A stretch of DNA of 64,000 bases from Sphingobacterium micropteri. GTDB lineage: Bacteria; Bacteroidota; Bacteroidia; Sphingobacteriales; Sphingobacteriaceae. The stretch lies in assembly GCF_014692515.1 (NCBI RefSeq), contig NZ_JACOIK010000005.1, forward strand, positions 62,001 to 126,000. Reading direction: 5' to 3'. This document shows, piece by piece, positions 8,740 to 18,135 of the stretch (its first letter is position 1; every line of letters begins with the position of its first letter). A program made the position numbers and the translations under genes. The notes beneath the pieces were generated by a model. That model was not told where the DNA came from. It did no database searches and worked only from the letters and a program-made list of their open reading frames with translations.

Positions 8740-9472
8740 TAATCATCGGACACAATCTGATAATGTGAAATTAGGCGCGTTGACTGCTTTTTCGGCAGGG
8801 ATGGTAAATGTTGCTTCTGTGACTGTCTTTTTTGCATTTACATCTAATATAACAGGGTATTACGCCGTGCTAGCTCAAGAGATAAGCAAAGGGAACTGGT
8901 ATCAAGGCGCTGTGGTACTATTGTGGGTATTGTTGTTTTTTATCGGAAGTTTTTTATCGAATTTTGTGATTATTCAAGGTAAAGGACGTTGGAGTCAATA
9001 TATTTCACATGCAATTCCCGTTATTTTAGAGTTTTTGAGTATTCTATTTGTAGGGATTTACCTAGATATCTTTTACGAAAACTCCTTGAAGGAAACAGAG
9101 ATTCTTGTCGGTGCTTTGTTATTTGCTATGGGATTACAAAATGGGCTTACGGCAAGTATATCAAATTCTGTTGTAAAAACGACTCATCTTACGGGACTCA
9201 CGACCGATTTGGCTATTCTAGTTTCAATGTTTAGTAAGCGTGAAAACAGACATAATAAGGCATTGGTCGACAAATTTCATCTGCTTCTTACTATTATGAT
9301 GGCCTATGTGGCCGGAGGATTGTTTGGAGGAGTTGGCTATTTATATCTGGAAAATGGAACGTTCTATCTCACTTGTGCCATTCTATTGATTATCGCTCTA
9401 TACGATTTTTATAAAATAGGACGAATAAAGCGTATATTCGAGAGACGAAATAAAGAAGTTGTGCCCGTGTGA
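8723..9472 (+). CDS. YoaK/DUF1275 family membrane protein
   Basis: This 249-residue integral membrane protein has about six hydrophobic helices. The opening KLGALTAFSAGMVNVASVTVF and the segment GLQNGLTASISNSVVKTTHLTGLTTDL are hallmarks of the YoaK/DUF1275 family (the T-T-H-(L/V)-T-G-x-(L/T)-(T/S)-D block is the most conserved part). Some family members have been proposed as transporters, but substrates are not established. It is the last gene of a three-gene set and ends 16 bp from the convergent lipoprotein gene. No terminator hairpin is visible in that gap. Confidence 0.85.
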   Translation: MLRKYSNHRTQSDNVKLGALTAFSAGMVNVASVTVFFAFTSNITGYYAVLAQEISKGNWYQGAVVLLWVLLFFIGSFLSNFVIIQGKGRWSQYISHAIPVILEFLSILFVGIYLDIFYENSLKETEILVGALLFAMGLQNGLTASISNSVVKTTHLTGLTTDLAILVSMFSKRENRHNKALVDKFHLLLTIMMAYVAGGLFGGVGYLYLENGTFYLTCAILLIIALYDFYKIGRIKRIFERRNKEVVPV

Positions 9473-9488
9473 TTTTTTGATCTGGATA

Positions 9489-10943
9489 TTAATTTGCAAT
9501 CTTTTCCAGTAATACGTCCTTTTGTGGTGTATCCTTCAACATATTTACAAAATAGTTTGCATCACGCAAATTGTTTATGTTTCTTGTTGATAGATATTTA
9601 TCTACATAATAATTCGCTTGATCATAAAGGTACTTTCTGCAATCGAAATTAATGCTCACTCCATCTTTATAAGTGCCGTATGACAATCCTGTTACGCTGC
9701 TGTTAGATGTGACAGATAGTATATTTTCCAACGGAAGACCGGAGAGGTTGAGCGTTAATGATGGATAATAGAAGTGTTTTTCCTCGGGGAATTTGATGTT
9801 AATCTTGATTATACCCTCATTCTTGACCATTTTTATGTCGCAATGATGCCTATAATAATTGTATTCATAATACTCCTCTTGAGATGGGAACCATAGCGAA
9901 TCCATACCGTCCTTTCCGTATTGCTCGTTCAACCACAACAGTAATTGCACAAAGTCATTGTCTGTCTCATGTAAGCCTACATACACCGCTTTACGGTCAT
10001 TTAGCTTTGCATACATTTGGTTGATGACCATTTGCTTAACTTCAGATGTTGTAGCAAAAACTCGCTCTACCACCGTTCCTGTCAGATCAGAATCTATCCG
10101 ATAAGGGATTAATTGCAGGCCGCCGGCCTGTGCCGTCAGTGTTTGTATATCTTCATATTGTTGTGCTGCGGCCAAATAATTTTTATTGCCATTGGGTTCG
10201 GCCATAAATTTAATTCCCCTTCCATCCAATGAGTCAAGAACAATGTCTTGCGAAATCATTAAATGGGATACCAGTTCACTAACGTTGGAAACATCATCCG
10301 CTTTGACATCATGAAAGGCTATTCCTGTGCCGTAATTAAGCATTTCCCGTACATTATTCCAACGCAAGCCCGACTTCATATAGAAGCGGAAATAATGAGC
10401 ATCAAAACCCCGATTAACGTCTACGGCTGCTGACATAAAATCCCATTCCGGAGCAAGTGTCGTGGTAAAATGAAAACGTACTTCCTTACCGTGACCATCC
10501 ATGCTGCCCAATGTTTTTCCAAGTGCAAAGGTATTTGGCGGTAGATCGTCTGCTTCAAGCTGTTCGATATCATAATAATAATTTCGATCAGACCCCGTCG
10601 AGGTAATAGGGCGGCCATTTATGGCAGCCCAGGTTTTGCAAAATGCCGACTGCTTACAATCGTCTTGTGTCAACATAAAAAGCAGACTCTTATTGTACTT
10701 CAAAGGAGGAATAGAGAGCGATAGGTCATTTAATGTTGCGGGATCCAAGCCATCAACAGCAATTGTTATTTCTGCTTCTGGTCCGGTAATCTCTTCTGCC
10801 CACGGATAAGAAAAAGAACGATACGTATCTATCGGCTTCTCTTCCGTAATGGGTGTGTTATCGTTGTCCGTGTCTTTATAAAGATCTTTTTTAATACATG
10901 AACAATATAATAACGTAAAAAAGATTAGTAAGAACTTATTCAT
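9489..10943 (-). CDS. Lipoprotein with a degenerate polysaccharide-deacetylase-like domain
   Basis: The ATG at 10943 gives 484 residues with a lipoprotein signal (MNKFLLIFFTLLYCSC) and the anchor-proximal motif C-IKKDLYKDT. The central part has features of the NodB deacetylase fold: LFMLTQDDCKQSAF where deacetylases have TFDDG, GTGIAFHDV as the candidate metal-binding His region, and KFMAEPNGNKNYL resembling the P-x-G segment. The usual HSxxH pair is not clear, so activity is doubtful. An upstream start (11039) would overlap the UDP-sugar enzyme by 70 bp and bury the signal peptide, so I rejected it. It closes the exopolysaccharide locus, where a surface carbohydrate-modifying or carbohydrate-binding role fits. 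Function is inferred, not shown. Confidence 0.5.
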   Translation of the reverse strand: MNKFLLIFFTLLYCSCIKKDLYKDTDNDNTPITEEKPIDTYRSFSYPWAEEITGPEAEITIAVDGLDPATLNDLSLSIPPLKYNKSLLFMLTQDDCKQSAFCKTWAAINGRPITSTGSDRNYYYDIEQLEADDLPPNTFALGKTLGSMDGHGKEVRFHFTTTLAPEWDFMSAAVDVNRGFDAHYFRFYMKSGLRWNNVREMLNYGTGIAFHDVKADDVSNVSELVSHLMISQDIVLDSLDGRGIKFMAEPNGNKNYLAAAQQYEDIQTLTAQAGGLQLIPYRIDSDLTGTVVERVFATTSEVKQMVINQMYAKLNDRKAVYVGLHETDNDFVQLLLWLNEQYGKDGMDSLWFPSQEEYYEYNYYRHHCDIKMVKNEGIIKINIKFPEEKHFYYPSLTLNLSGLPLENILSVTSNSSVTGLSYGTYKDGVSINFDCRKYLYDQANYYVDKYLSTRNINNLRDANYFVNMLKDTPQKDVLLEKIAN

Positions 10944-10969
10944 AATAAACGATAAATTATTGGATATGC

Positions 10970-11911
10970 CTATACAATTTTTTGAAAGTAGTCGATGGTA
11001 TTTCGAAGTCCCTCTTCCAATTGAATTTTTGGTGTCCATCCAAGCACTTGTTTAGCTAATTCAATGTTTGGTTGGCGCTGCTTTGGATCATCCATCGGGA
11101 GCGGCATAAATTTAATTTTGGATTTGGAATCCGTGAGTTCAATTACTTTTTCCGCAAGCTGCAACATGGTAAACTCATGCGGATTACCGATGTTTACAGG
11201 GCCAATAAAGTCTTCCGATTCCATCATTTTGACCATACCGTCGATTAGGTCATCTACATATTGGAAACTACGCGTCTGCGTTCCATCTCCGTAGATTGTA
11301 ATATCCTCTCCTCGAAGGGCTTGTACAATAAAATTAGAGACGACACGTCCGTCCTGCGGGTGCATTCTTGGACCATATGTATTGAATATGCGCACAATCT
11401 TAATATCGACCCGATGCTGACGATGATAATCCATAAAAAGCGTTTCTGCACATCGTTTACCTTCATCATAACAAGAACGAATGCCAATAGGATTTACATT
11501 GCCCCAATAACTCTCTTCCTGAGGATGAATTGTTGGATTACCGTATATCTCACTTGTAGAAGCCTGTAATATACGAGCATGCACACGCTTTGCTAACCCC
11601 AGCATATGAATCGCTCCCATCACCGAAGTTTTGATCGTTTTAATAGCATTATACTGATAGTGTACCGGACTTGCTGGACAAGCAAGGTTATAGATCTGGT
11701 CTACCTCGGCTAAAAACGGTTCGGTAATATCATGTCTGATTAACTCGAAATAAGGATCATTCAGCAGATGGACTACATTTGACTTGTCCCCGGTGAAAAA
11801 ATTATCAAGACAAAGCACCTCATTTCCTTCTTTCAAAAGCTTTTCACAAAGATGTGAACCTATGAATCCTGCTCCCCCCGATACGAGTATGCGTTTACGC
11901 GTAATATCCAT
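10970..11911 (-). CDS. UDP-glucuronic acid decarboxylase (UDP-xylose synthase type)
   Basis: This 313-residue short-chain dehydrogenase of the extended class has the NAD-binding motif [10 protein letters not shown] at residues 11-20 and catalytic Ser-Tyr-Lys positions in STSEIYG and YDEGKR. Segments specific to UDP-glucuronate decarboxylases include [37 protein letters not shown] and [15 protein letters not shown]. It should convert UDP-glucuronate to UDP-xylose in the cytoplasm. That would supply a pentose donor, and suggests xylose or a derivative in the polysaccharide made by the neighbouring glycosyltransferases. It starts 5 bp after the REC-histidine kinase gene and is followed 26 bp later by the lipoprotein gene, so the three are probably co-transcribed. 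dTDP-glucose dehydratases are close relatives, but the motifs favour the decarboxylase. Confidence 0.88.
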   Translation of the reverse strand: MDITRKRILVSGGAGFIGSHLCEKLLKEGNEVLCLDNFFTGDKSNVVHLLNDPYFELIRHDITEPFLAEVDQIYNLACPASPVHYQYNAIKTIKTSVMGAIHMLGLAKRVHARILQASTSEIYGNPTIHPQEESYWGNVNPIGIRSCYDEGKRCAETLFMDYHRQHRVDIKIVRIFNTYGPRMHPQDGRVVSNFIVQALRGEDITIYGDGTQTRSFQYVDDLIDGMVKMMESEDFIGPVNIGNPHEFTMLQLAEKVIELTDSKSKIKFMPLPMDDPKQRQPNIELAKQVLGWTPKIQLEEGLRNTIDYFQKIV

Positions 11912-11916
11912 TTTTA

Positions 11917-13056
11917 TTATAATATTTGTTCATCAGACAATATCCTCGGTATTTTAAAACCGAAACATGATCCTTCACCTTCTTTTGACCTAAAATAAAA
12001 TTCTCCATGGTTAATGGTAACAAAATGCTGTACGATCCAAAGCCCCAAGCCAGTCCCTCCTTCCCGTGCCGTACCGAGGGCGTACGTTCCATATATTTTT
12101 GCCCGTAACTTATCTTGTGTTTCCATCGACATACCGACTCCACGATCCGTTATCTCGAATACCGCCCATTTATCTTCTGTATAGAGATTTATCAAAATAC
12201 GTCCCGATTGCTGACTGAATTTTATAGCATTAATAATTAAGTTACGTAATATACTTTTCATAATATCTACATCAAAAAGAATTTCGATATTATGTTGCAA
12301 TTGTAGTTGTATAGCTACATCTTTTAATTTCGCTGTCGGTAATAAAACCTCTGTGACACCAGCTATCGTTTCGTCAAATATAAATGATTGAGACATGGAG
12401 GTTTGTATGCCCATATTTGATTTTGTCCACTTTAATAAATTATCTAATAGACAAAACAGCTGTTCGGCAATGTCACTTCCCGAATATAGCATGTCCACGA
12501 TTTCTGCAGGTAACTGATTTTCTTCCGCTTTTGACGTTAATATATTAAGAATCATCTTGAGTGACGAAATGGGGGAGCGGAGATCATGAGCAACAATCGA
12601 ATACAGCTGATTTCTACTCTCCATTGTCTCTTTAAGACGATCCTTTTGTTCTACAATAATATTCCGAGAATGTATTAATGATATCTGGTGTTTAATCCGC
12701 CGTATCAGTTCCGGTGGGTTAAATGGTTTCGTCACGTAATCGCAGGCACCTAAATCGAACCCTTTAATAATATCATTTGGAGAATTTAATGCGGTGATAA
12801 ACAAAATCGGAATATCCCGAAGTTTCTCGGTGGACTTCAGTTTTTCTGTCAACTCAAATCCACTAACCTCGGGCATCATAACGTCCATCAATATGAGATC
12901 GATCCTATTTTTATCCAAAATAGTTAAAGCTTCCTCGGCACCCGCCGCGGCGTAAATGCGAAAACGCTCTTCTTCCAATATGACCTGTAATAGCATCACA
13001 TTTATCTCATTATCGTCAACGATAAGTATGCTGTAATTTGAAAAAATGACTTCCAT
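11917..13056 (-). CDS. Receiver-histidine kinase hybrid (REC at the N-terminus)
   Basis: This 379-residue cytoplasmic protein has a receiver first (about 8-123): [15 protein letters not shown], phosphoacceptor Asp in [20 protein letters not shown], and Lys in [14 protein letters not shown] histidine kinase core follows, with the H box [18 protein letters not shown], the N box [14 protein letters not shown], the G1 box ITDRGVGMS, and [13 protein letters not shown]. There are no membrane segments and no DNA-binding domain. A receiver placed before a kinase usually means that another kinase controls this one. The PAS kinase gene at 14233 is the nearest candidate partner. It is followed at 5 bp by the UDP-glucuronate decarboxylase. 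Confidence 0.92.
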   Translation of the reverse strand: MEVIFSNYSILIVDDNEINVMLLQVILEEERFRIYAAAGAEEALTILDKNRIDLILMDVMMPEVSGFELTEKLKSTEKLRDIPILFITALNSPNDIIKGFDLGACDYVTKPFNPPELIRRIKHQISLIHSRNIIVEQKDRLKETMESRNQLYSIVAHDLRSPISSLKMILNILTSKAEENQLPAEIVDMLYSGSDIAEQLFCLLDNLLKWTKSNMGIQTSMSQSFIFDETIAGVTEVLLPTAKLKDVAIQLQLQHNIEILFDVDIMKSILRNLIINAIKFSQQSGRILINLYTEDKWAVFEITDRGVGMSMETQDKLRAKIYGTYALGTAREGGTGLGLWIVQHFVTINHGEFYFRSKEGEGSCFGFKIPRILSDEQIL

Positions 13057-13158
13057 ATCGAACTTTTCATACCTTCCGCAAGGCAGATGTAAATATAATT
13101 TTTTGTAACCAGCTATTTGTTAATAGAAATGGTAGTAAATGGAAAAACATGTTTATTG

Positions 13159-14196
13159 TTACATTTGTTTTAAGAATTTGAAATCAACGAGTATAGGTGC
13201 GTGATCACTATAATCAATTTCTCCTATATTGTACGCGGTTGCACGCAGTGTCTTGTCATCGTAAAATACGTGATCTATTCGGAACAGTTTTCGGAAATTA
13301 ATATAACTGTAGGAATATCCTCGACCTGCTTCTGAAAAAGCATCCCGTAGTTTACCTTTTATCGTTTGATACGTATAAGAAACGATAGGTGTATTAAAAT
13401 CGCCACAAACGATAACAGGATATGCTGACTCCTGAATTTCCCGATATGCTTTTTCTGCCTGCAGGCCTCGATAAATCATATTGTCCGACATGATATCGAA
13501 AGCATTTAAAGTTGTTGATTTACCGTTATTATTGTTCAGATGATTCCATCCCGTAGTCTGTAAGTGATAATTGAATAGCCGTAGTGTATCTTGGCCGACA
13601 GTCACGTTAGCGACCAATCCACTATTCGGACGTTCATCAAAGGATACTGTCTTCACATAATTTAATGGATATTTACTTAATATCGCTAATTGTAGGTTGC
13701 CGTCCTTGACATCCGTCAAAATACAATAAGGCATCGTCGGGAATAACTGCTTCAAATCCCGTGTTTTGTGTGTTTCAGGGATTTCTTGCAGACAGATGAT
13801 ATCGATATTTTCTTCTTGGATAAACGTTGAAATAAATTCTGCAGAGGGCAGATTGTAATCCATCTTTAACTGTCGGACATTATATGTCATGAGTCTTAGA
13901 GCTGGCGTGTCTTTTTCGGTATTTGAATAATTCCAACGAAACTTAGCCGAAAAATAATGACTATTTGCCAAAAGGACGACAACCGACAAAATCGCATATG
14001 ATTTATGAAAAACCAAACCGACAAAAAATAAAATAATATGGAAAATCAATAAAAACGGAAGTATCAACCCTATCCATTGAAAAAGGAGAAAGTCTATGGG
14101 CGAGATATAATACGCTAAAAAAGAGCAAGAAGTTATCAATCCTAAGAGAGTTAGTAGTCCTCCAAAGAAAATTTTACGTACCTGAAAATTCTTCAC
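13159..14196 (-). CDS. Endonuclease/exonuclease/phosphatase (EEP) family protein, membrane anchored
   Basis: This is a 345-residue protein with a GTG start; no ATG occurs in frame before about residue 105. Two or three hydrophobic helices fill the first 85 residues (GGLLTLLGLITSCSFLAYY, WIGLILPFLLIFHIILFFVG, SYAILSVVVLLANSH). An EEP domain follows, facing outside by this topology, with the motifs LMTYNVRQL, DIICLQEI, VCGDFNTPIVS, FRIDHVFYD and YSDHAPILVDF, so all catalytic positions are present. Members cleave phosphodiesters in nucleic acids or lipids; which applies here is unknown. It lies 36 bp after the PAS kinase gene. The spacer holds three copies of TCAAA (plus strand, 14206-14220) and no Shine-Dalgarno sequence. 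Confidence 0.88.
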   Translation of the reverse strand: MKNFQVRKIFFGGLLTLLGLITSCSFLAYYISPIDFLLFQWIGLILPFLLIFHIILFFVGLVFHKSYAILSVVVLLANSHYFSAKFRWNYSNTEKDTPALRLMTYNVRQLKMDYNLPSAEFISTFIQEENIDIICLQEIPETHKTRDLKQLFPTMPYCILTDVKDGNLQLAILSKYPLNYVKTVSFDERPNSGLVANVTVGQDTLRLFNYHLQTTGWNHLNNNNGKSTTLNAFDIMSDNMIYRGLQAEKAYREIQESAYPVIVCGDFNTPIVSYTYQTIKGKLRDAFSEAGRGYSYSYINFRKLFRIDHVFYDDKTLRATAYNIGEIDYSDHAPILVDFKFLKQM

Positions 14197-14232
14197 AATA
14201 AATAATCAAATCAAATCAAATCCTGAAAAAGG

Positions 14233-16050
14233 TTATTTCACGTCACTTAAAGGTATATAAACTTTGAATATTGAACCCTTGCCTTCTTCTGATTGCACGA
14301 CGATACGACCATTCATCTGTTCTATGATACTCTTGCTTATTGCCAGTCCCAGACCCGTGCCTTGGGCAACACTGTTAGCCTTCCAGAATCTGGTGAAAAT
14401 ATCTTCTAATTTATCTGGAGATATGCCAATACCCGTGTCTGTGACCGATAATATTAATGATTCTGAAGAAATGGTATATCCCACATGGATTTCTCCTGTG
14501 TCGGGAGTAAATTTAATGGCATTAGAAATGAGATTGGTCAACACTTGTAATAGACGCCCACGATCCAAACAAACCGGTTTATCATCTTCGAGTAGATGAA
14601 AATAAAGATTAGGTCTTGCGATGGGTTGATTGAAGCTTTTCTCTAGTTCTCTCAAAATACCATGTAACGATATAGACTCCGTATGAAATTGCAATTTTCC
14701 CGATTCTAAATGAGACATTTCTAAAACATCTTGCACCAAACGGAGAAGCTGATCGCTATTCGAACTAACAATCTGACCATATTCTTGCCGGAGTTCGGCA
14801 TCTTCGGTGTTTGCGATTATCGTGCTAAACCCTACAATAGCATTCAAAGGAGTGCGGATTTCATGGCTCATATTGGAAATGAAAGCTGATTTAAGCTGTT
14901 CCGATTCTTCGGCGGCCTCTTTGGCTTTCATCAATTGCTCTTCATACCGCAATTGGTCAGAAATATCTCGACGAATTGTCCATACGATTTCATCGCCCGT
15001 TCCATTCTTAACTAGAAAAGAGCGGCACTCGGAGGAAAAGATATTTCTCTCTGGATAGGCGTAGTCACATCGATATTTATAAAAACCTTTTCTGTCCTTC
15101 AATTCGTGTATGATTTCTTCCCATTGCTCTTGCGAGGAAAAGTTTTTCAGCACGTCGGATATGGGTAATGTAAAAATACGTTGACTATGAGGGATATGGT
15201 TTTGGAATCGACATTCTTTATTGGCGAACACTAAGGTTCCATCAAGATGATTGGCATGAATGCTGTATGGGGCATTAAATACGACAGAAAGTATCATTTC
15301 AAGCTCAATTCTATTTTGGATCAAATCCGTTACATTTTGTGAAAATCCGCTGATAAGCCATTCATCATTTTCTAAATGTCTGCTGTATTTTGTGCTGACG
15401 ACATACTTAATCTTTTTGCCTGGGACAGAAATTCTATATTCGACCACCTGCCGTTCATTCTTATCGACGAAAAAGAAATTATATACCTTTCTTTTGTCGT
15501 CGGGATGGACAATTTCTAAGAACTCTTCAAGAGGTAAAAACACCGGATCCAGTACATCTTTCCGATTAACATTTAAAAAGCCGGAATACATCATTTGTTG
15601 CGTTGCGGTATTGTATGTCCAATGGCCAATGTGGGCTTCCTTCTCGACCTCTAATAATGTTGTGAGTGCAGCCTTCAACCTACGTTTCATATTACTCCGG
15701 CGCGTAATATCACGATATTGACAAAGGAGACGATCATCATCAAACTTCTGTATGATAAATTTGAAATAATACATCTGCTCACTTGTTGGTAAATCATAGT
15801 TATTGTTTGATTCTTGTCCTGTTAATCGACAAAATTCCAATTCCTGGCCGATGATTTTCGCTGTTTCGTAAGGAAGCAAACTTAAAAAATCTTTACCAAT
15901 AAGTTCTAGCCGAGGATTTAATACTGGATTGTCGGTTTTTACAAGGGCATCTAGACAGATATTATTGTTGTCGAGTACAATCAGTGTATCGCAGGTCATC
16001 TGCAAAATTTTCTCCACAAACTGTATATCGCGCAATATTCCTTTTTGCAT
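14233..16050 (-). CDS. PAS-domain sensor histidine kinase
   Basis: This soluble kinase of 605 residues has three PAS-like domains (about 5-130, 135-250 and 255-370), the second with the PAS_3-type sequence GHWTYNTATQQM and IVHPDDKRKVYNFF. HisKA has the phosphoacceptor His in SNMSHEIRTPLNAIVGF. The ATPase shows NLISNAIKFTPDTG, VTDTGIGISPDKLEDIFTRFWK and GTGLGLAISKSIIEQMNG. No membrane helices or receiver are present, so it must pass phosphate to a separate receiver, such as the one in the 11917-13056 protein. A GTG nine bases upstream (16059) is an alternative start. It follows the GT2 gene by 16 bp at the end of a glycosyltransferase operon, which suggests control of polysaccharide production. 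Confidence 0.9.
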   Translation of the reverse strand: MQKGILRDIQFVEKILQMTCDTLIVLDNNNICLDALVKTDNPVLNPRLELIGKDFLSLLPYETAKIIGQELEFCRLTGQESNNNYDLPTSEQMYYFKFIIQKFDDDRLLCQYRDITRRSNMKRRLKAALTTLLEVEKEAHIGHWTYNTATQQMMYSGFLNVNRKDVLDPVFLPLEEFLEIVHPDDKRKVYNFFFVDKNERQVVEYRISVPGKKIKYVVSTKYSRHLENDEWLISGFSQNVTDLIQNRIELEMILSVVFNAPYSIHANHLDGTLVFANKECRFQNHIPHSQRIFTLPISDVLKNFSSQEQWEEIIHELKDRKGFYKYRCDYAYPERNIFSSECRSFLVKNGTGDEIVWTIRRDISDQLRYEEQLMKAKEAAEESEQLKSAFISNMSHEIRTPLNAIVGFSTIIANTEDAELRQEYGQIVSSNSDQLLRLVQDVLEMSHLESGKLQFHTESISLHGILRELEKSFNQPIARPNLYFHLLEDDKPVCLDRGRLLQVLTNLISNAIKFTPDTGEIHVGYTISSESLILSVTDTGIGISPDKLEDIFTRFWKANSVAQGTGLGLAISKSIIEQMNGRIVVQSEEGKGSIFKVYIPLSDVK

Positions 16051-16066
16051 ATGTTTCACATAAAAG

Positions 16067-17242
16067 TTACCGACGTTTGGTTTTTTCCCATGAACCTTTC
16101 TGTTGGTTGGTTAATAAATAGATAATGCCTTTTAAAGCGTTTACATTCATAAATATAAAATAATAGGGGACGAAAAAAAAACTGGATACATTCGAATCAG
16201 ACTTTTTTAACATACCTATATAGGCACAAAAATAACATATGCTCTGCAGTCCAAAAATGACGAAGAACACATAGTTTTGTGATGTATCCATGATTCCGAG
16301 AACGAGCGATAGTGGCCACAGCATGAATAGGGCAAGAGGGGCTATACTCCATCGGAGCACACGATGGGACACATATTGAAAGCTCAACCGACCATATTTA
16401 AAAATATTTAGCAACGGTAAAAGTCTTTGCATGGATTGCCATCCACCGGCAGCTATTCTTTTTTTTCGCTTACCTTCTTCATGCATGTCGAACGAACCTC
16501 TTTCTACAGCGTAGGCATTTGGTGTATAAGCTATCCGATAACCTTTTTGCACTATTCGCATAGAAAGCATAAAATCATCCAGTAAGGTGTCTTCCGGCAT
16601 CTTTTTAAACAAGGATGTCCGGATAGCAAACAATTCTCCTGCAGCACCAACAGTAGAATAATATTGGAAGTCCATTTTTTTTAAAAAAGATTCATATTTC
16701 CAATAAACACCTTCTCCCTTGGATGAAATGGTATCTTCATCTTCAAAAGCAATTCTTTTTTCTCCCGCCACACAACCTATGCTGGAATCCTGAAACTGCC
16801 GTATGATTTGCTTAAGAGCGTCTTCGTTGAGCATACAATTTGCATCCGTAAAAATCACAAATGGTGTGGTTACATACTGCATTCCATGATTGATTGCCGC
16901 GGTTTTGCCTCGACGCTCTGGCGAATGAATAACTTGTACCTCGGGATAACGATGTAATAATGTGTCGCTATGATCCGTACTACCGTCAATCACCCACAAA
17001 ATACGTAACCGATCTGAAGGATATGCTAATGAAAGGCAATTGGCCATCTTTTCGTCGATGATATCCGCTTCATTGTAAGCTGTGATGAATAAGGAAATAA
17101 GAGGGAGTTTCTCTTCTTGTAAATCTATGTCATCTATCAATTTATAGGGAGCTAATTTGGCTAAGATATAAATCAAGATACCGTATCCTATATAGGTGTA
17201 AAAGACAATAAATAAACATACCCAAAATGTAATTATTAACAT
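16067..17242 (-). CDS. Membrane glycosyltransferase family 2
   Basis: This 391-residue protein has an N-terminal helix (1-20), a cytoplasmic GT-A domain (about 45-275) and three or four C-terminal helices. Catalytic motifs are ISLFITAYNEADIID (start of the fold), VIDGSTD, the DxD equivalent FTDANCML, and LLDDFMLSMR. KKRIAAGGWQS lies in the place of the QxxRW motif of processive enzymes but does not match it. It should transfer a sugar from a nucleotide donor to a lipid-linked acceptor at the inner membrane. It is the fifth glycosyltransferase of the minus-strand block starting at 21303 and starts 9 bp after the previous gene. The sugar is not predictable. Confidence 0.88.
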   Translation of the reverse strand: MLIITFWVCLFIVFYTYIGYGILIYILAKLAPYKLIDDIDLQEEKLPLISLFITAYNEADIIDEKMANCLSLAYPSDRLRILWVIDGSTDHSDTLLHRYPEVQVIHSPERRGKTAAINHGMQYVTTPFVIFTDANCMLNEDALKQIIRQFQDSSIGCVAGEKRIAFEDEDTISSKGEGVYWKYESFLKKMDFQYYSTVGAAGELFAIRTSLFKKMPEDTLLDDFMLSMRIVQKGYRIAYTPNAYAVERGSFDMHEEGKRKKRIAAGGWQSMQRLLPLLNIFKYGRLSFQYVSHRVLRWSIAPLALFMLWPLSLVLGIMDTSQNYVFFVIFGLQSICYFCAYIGMLKKSDSNVSSFFFVPYYFIFMNVNALKGIIYLLTNQQKGSWEKTKRR

Positions 17243-17251
17243 GATGTCAGG

Positions 17252-18130
17252 CTATTTTGTCTTGTCGATTAGATTGGATTCTTCATCCCGGTACTTCGTT
17301 GTTCGGCTAAAAAGACTTGGGAAACTTTTTATAGCCTTTAGCAACCGGATTTTAAAACTGTTAAACAGGGAGCCGTCTGCGCCAAGTGTTCCATGTCCCG
17401 TGATTGCTCGAGCACGCCGATCCCGGATAAAGGCTATTTTACCGTGCTGTTTTAGCGCTAAGGCTAAGGAGCCGTCTTCGCCGCGGATGATGTCCGTCCG
17501 AAAGCCGATTTGTTTAGCATATTCACTTTTAAAGGAAAACACCATCCCTCTTACACATAACTCTGGTCGCCTGATGTATTGTAACATAAGATAAAAATCT
17601 CGAAATGCTTCATAAATTAATAAAGAGAATTTTGACTGTTTCTGTTCCGGTAAAAAACTCCATAAGCTAAAAGCACAGCTAACATCTGTTCGCTGTAACG
17701 ATTTAAGATGAGTTGTTACGTAGTGGGAAGGGTATAGTGTGTCAGCGTCAATACAGATAATATACTTGCCTTTAGCATGATCCAGCCCACATTGGCGGGC
17801 AAATCCCGGGCCTTTTCTTGTTTCATTATAGTAAACCACGTCAAGGGTCTTTAATATATCTTCCGTCATGTCGGTTGAATTATTGTTAACCACAATTAAT
17901 TCCATAGGAACTGATGTCACCTGTTCACTCAAAGACCAAAGACAGGCCAGAATGCGTGGAGCCTCGTTGTGGGCGATGACAACCATACTTACTAACGGTT
18001 CAGGATGATGAAACGGTTGCAGCTGTTTTCGGACTTGGTTGACCGTAGAATCCGAAATGGTATGGAAATCTTTGTCGAATGCTATTAAATAGCGGTTGTA
18101 CAATTTATGTATGTTTCCTGTCGGTATCAT
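17252..18130 (-). CDS. Glycosyltransferase family 2
   Basis: This GT-A enzyme of about 292 residues has SMVVIAHNEAPRILACLWSL at the start of the fold, VVNNNSTDMT, the nucleotide loop KGPGFARQCGLDHAKG, the DxD motif in CIDADTLYPS, and the acceptor-side acid in IIRGEDGSLALAL. No membrane helix is obvious. I place the start at the ATG at 18130, 5 bp after the stop of the upstream gene. An ATG at 18172 would add 14 residues and overlap that gene by 37 bp. It is part of the 21303-16067 glycosyltransferase run. Donor and acceptor are unknown. Confidence 0.85.
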   Translation of the reverse strand: MIPTGNIHKLYNRYLIAFDKDFHTISDSTVNQVRKQLQPFHHPEPLVSMVVIAHNEAPRILACLWSLSEQVTSVPMELIVVNNNSTDMTEDILKTLDVVYYNETRKGPGFARQCGLDHAKGKYIICIDADTLYPSHYVTTHLKSLQRTDVSCAFSLWSFLPEQKQSKFSLLIYEAFRDFYLMLQYIRRPELCVRGMVFSFKSEYAKQIGFRTDIIRGEDGSLALALKQHGKIAFIRDRRARAITGHGTLGADGSLFNSFKIRLLKAIKSFPSLFSRTTKYRDEESNLIDKTK

Positions 18131-18135
18131 TTTGG

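Noticed and set aside
14204..14222. TCAAA triplicate as a phase-variable tract
   Set aside because: Three copies are too few for frequent slippage, and the repeat lies outside the coding frame.
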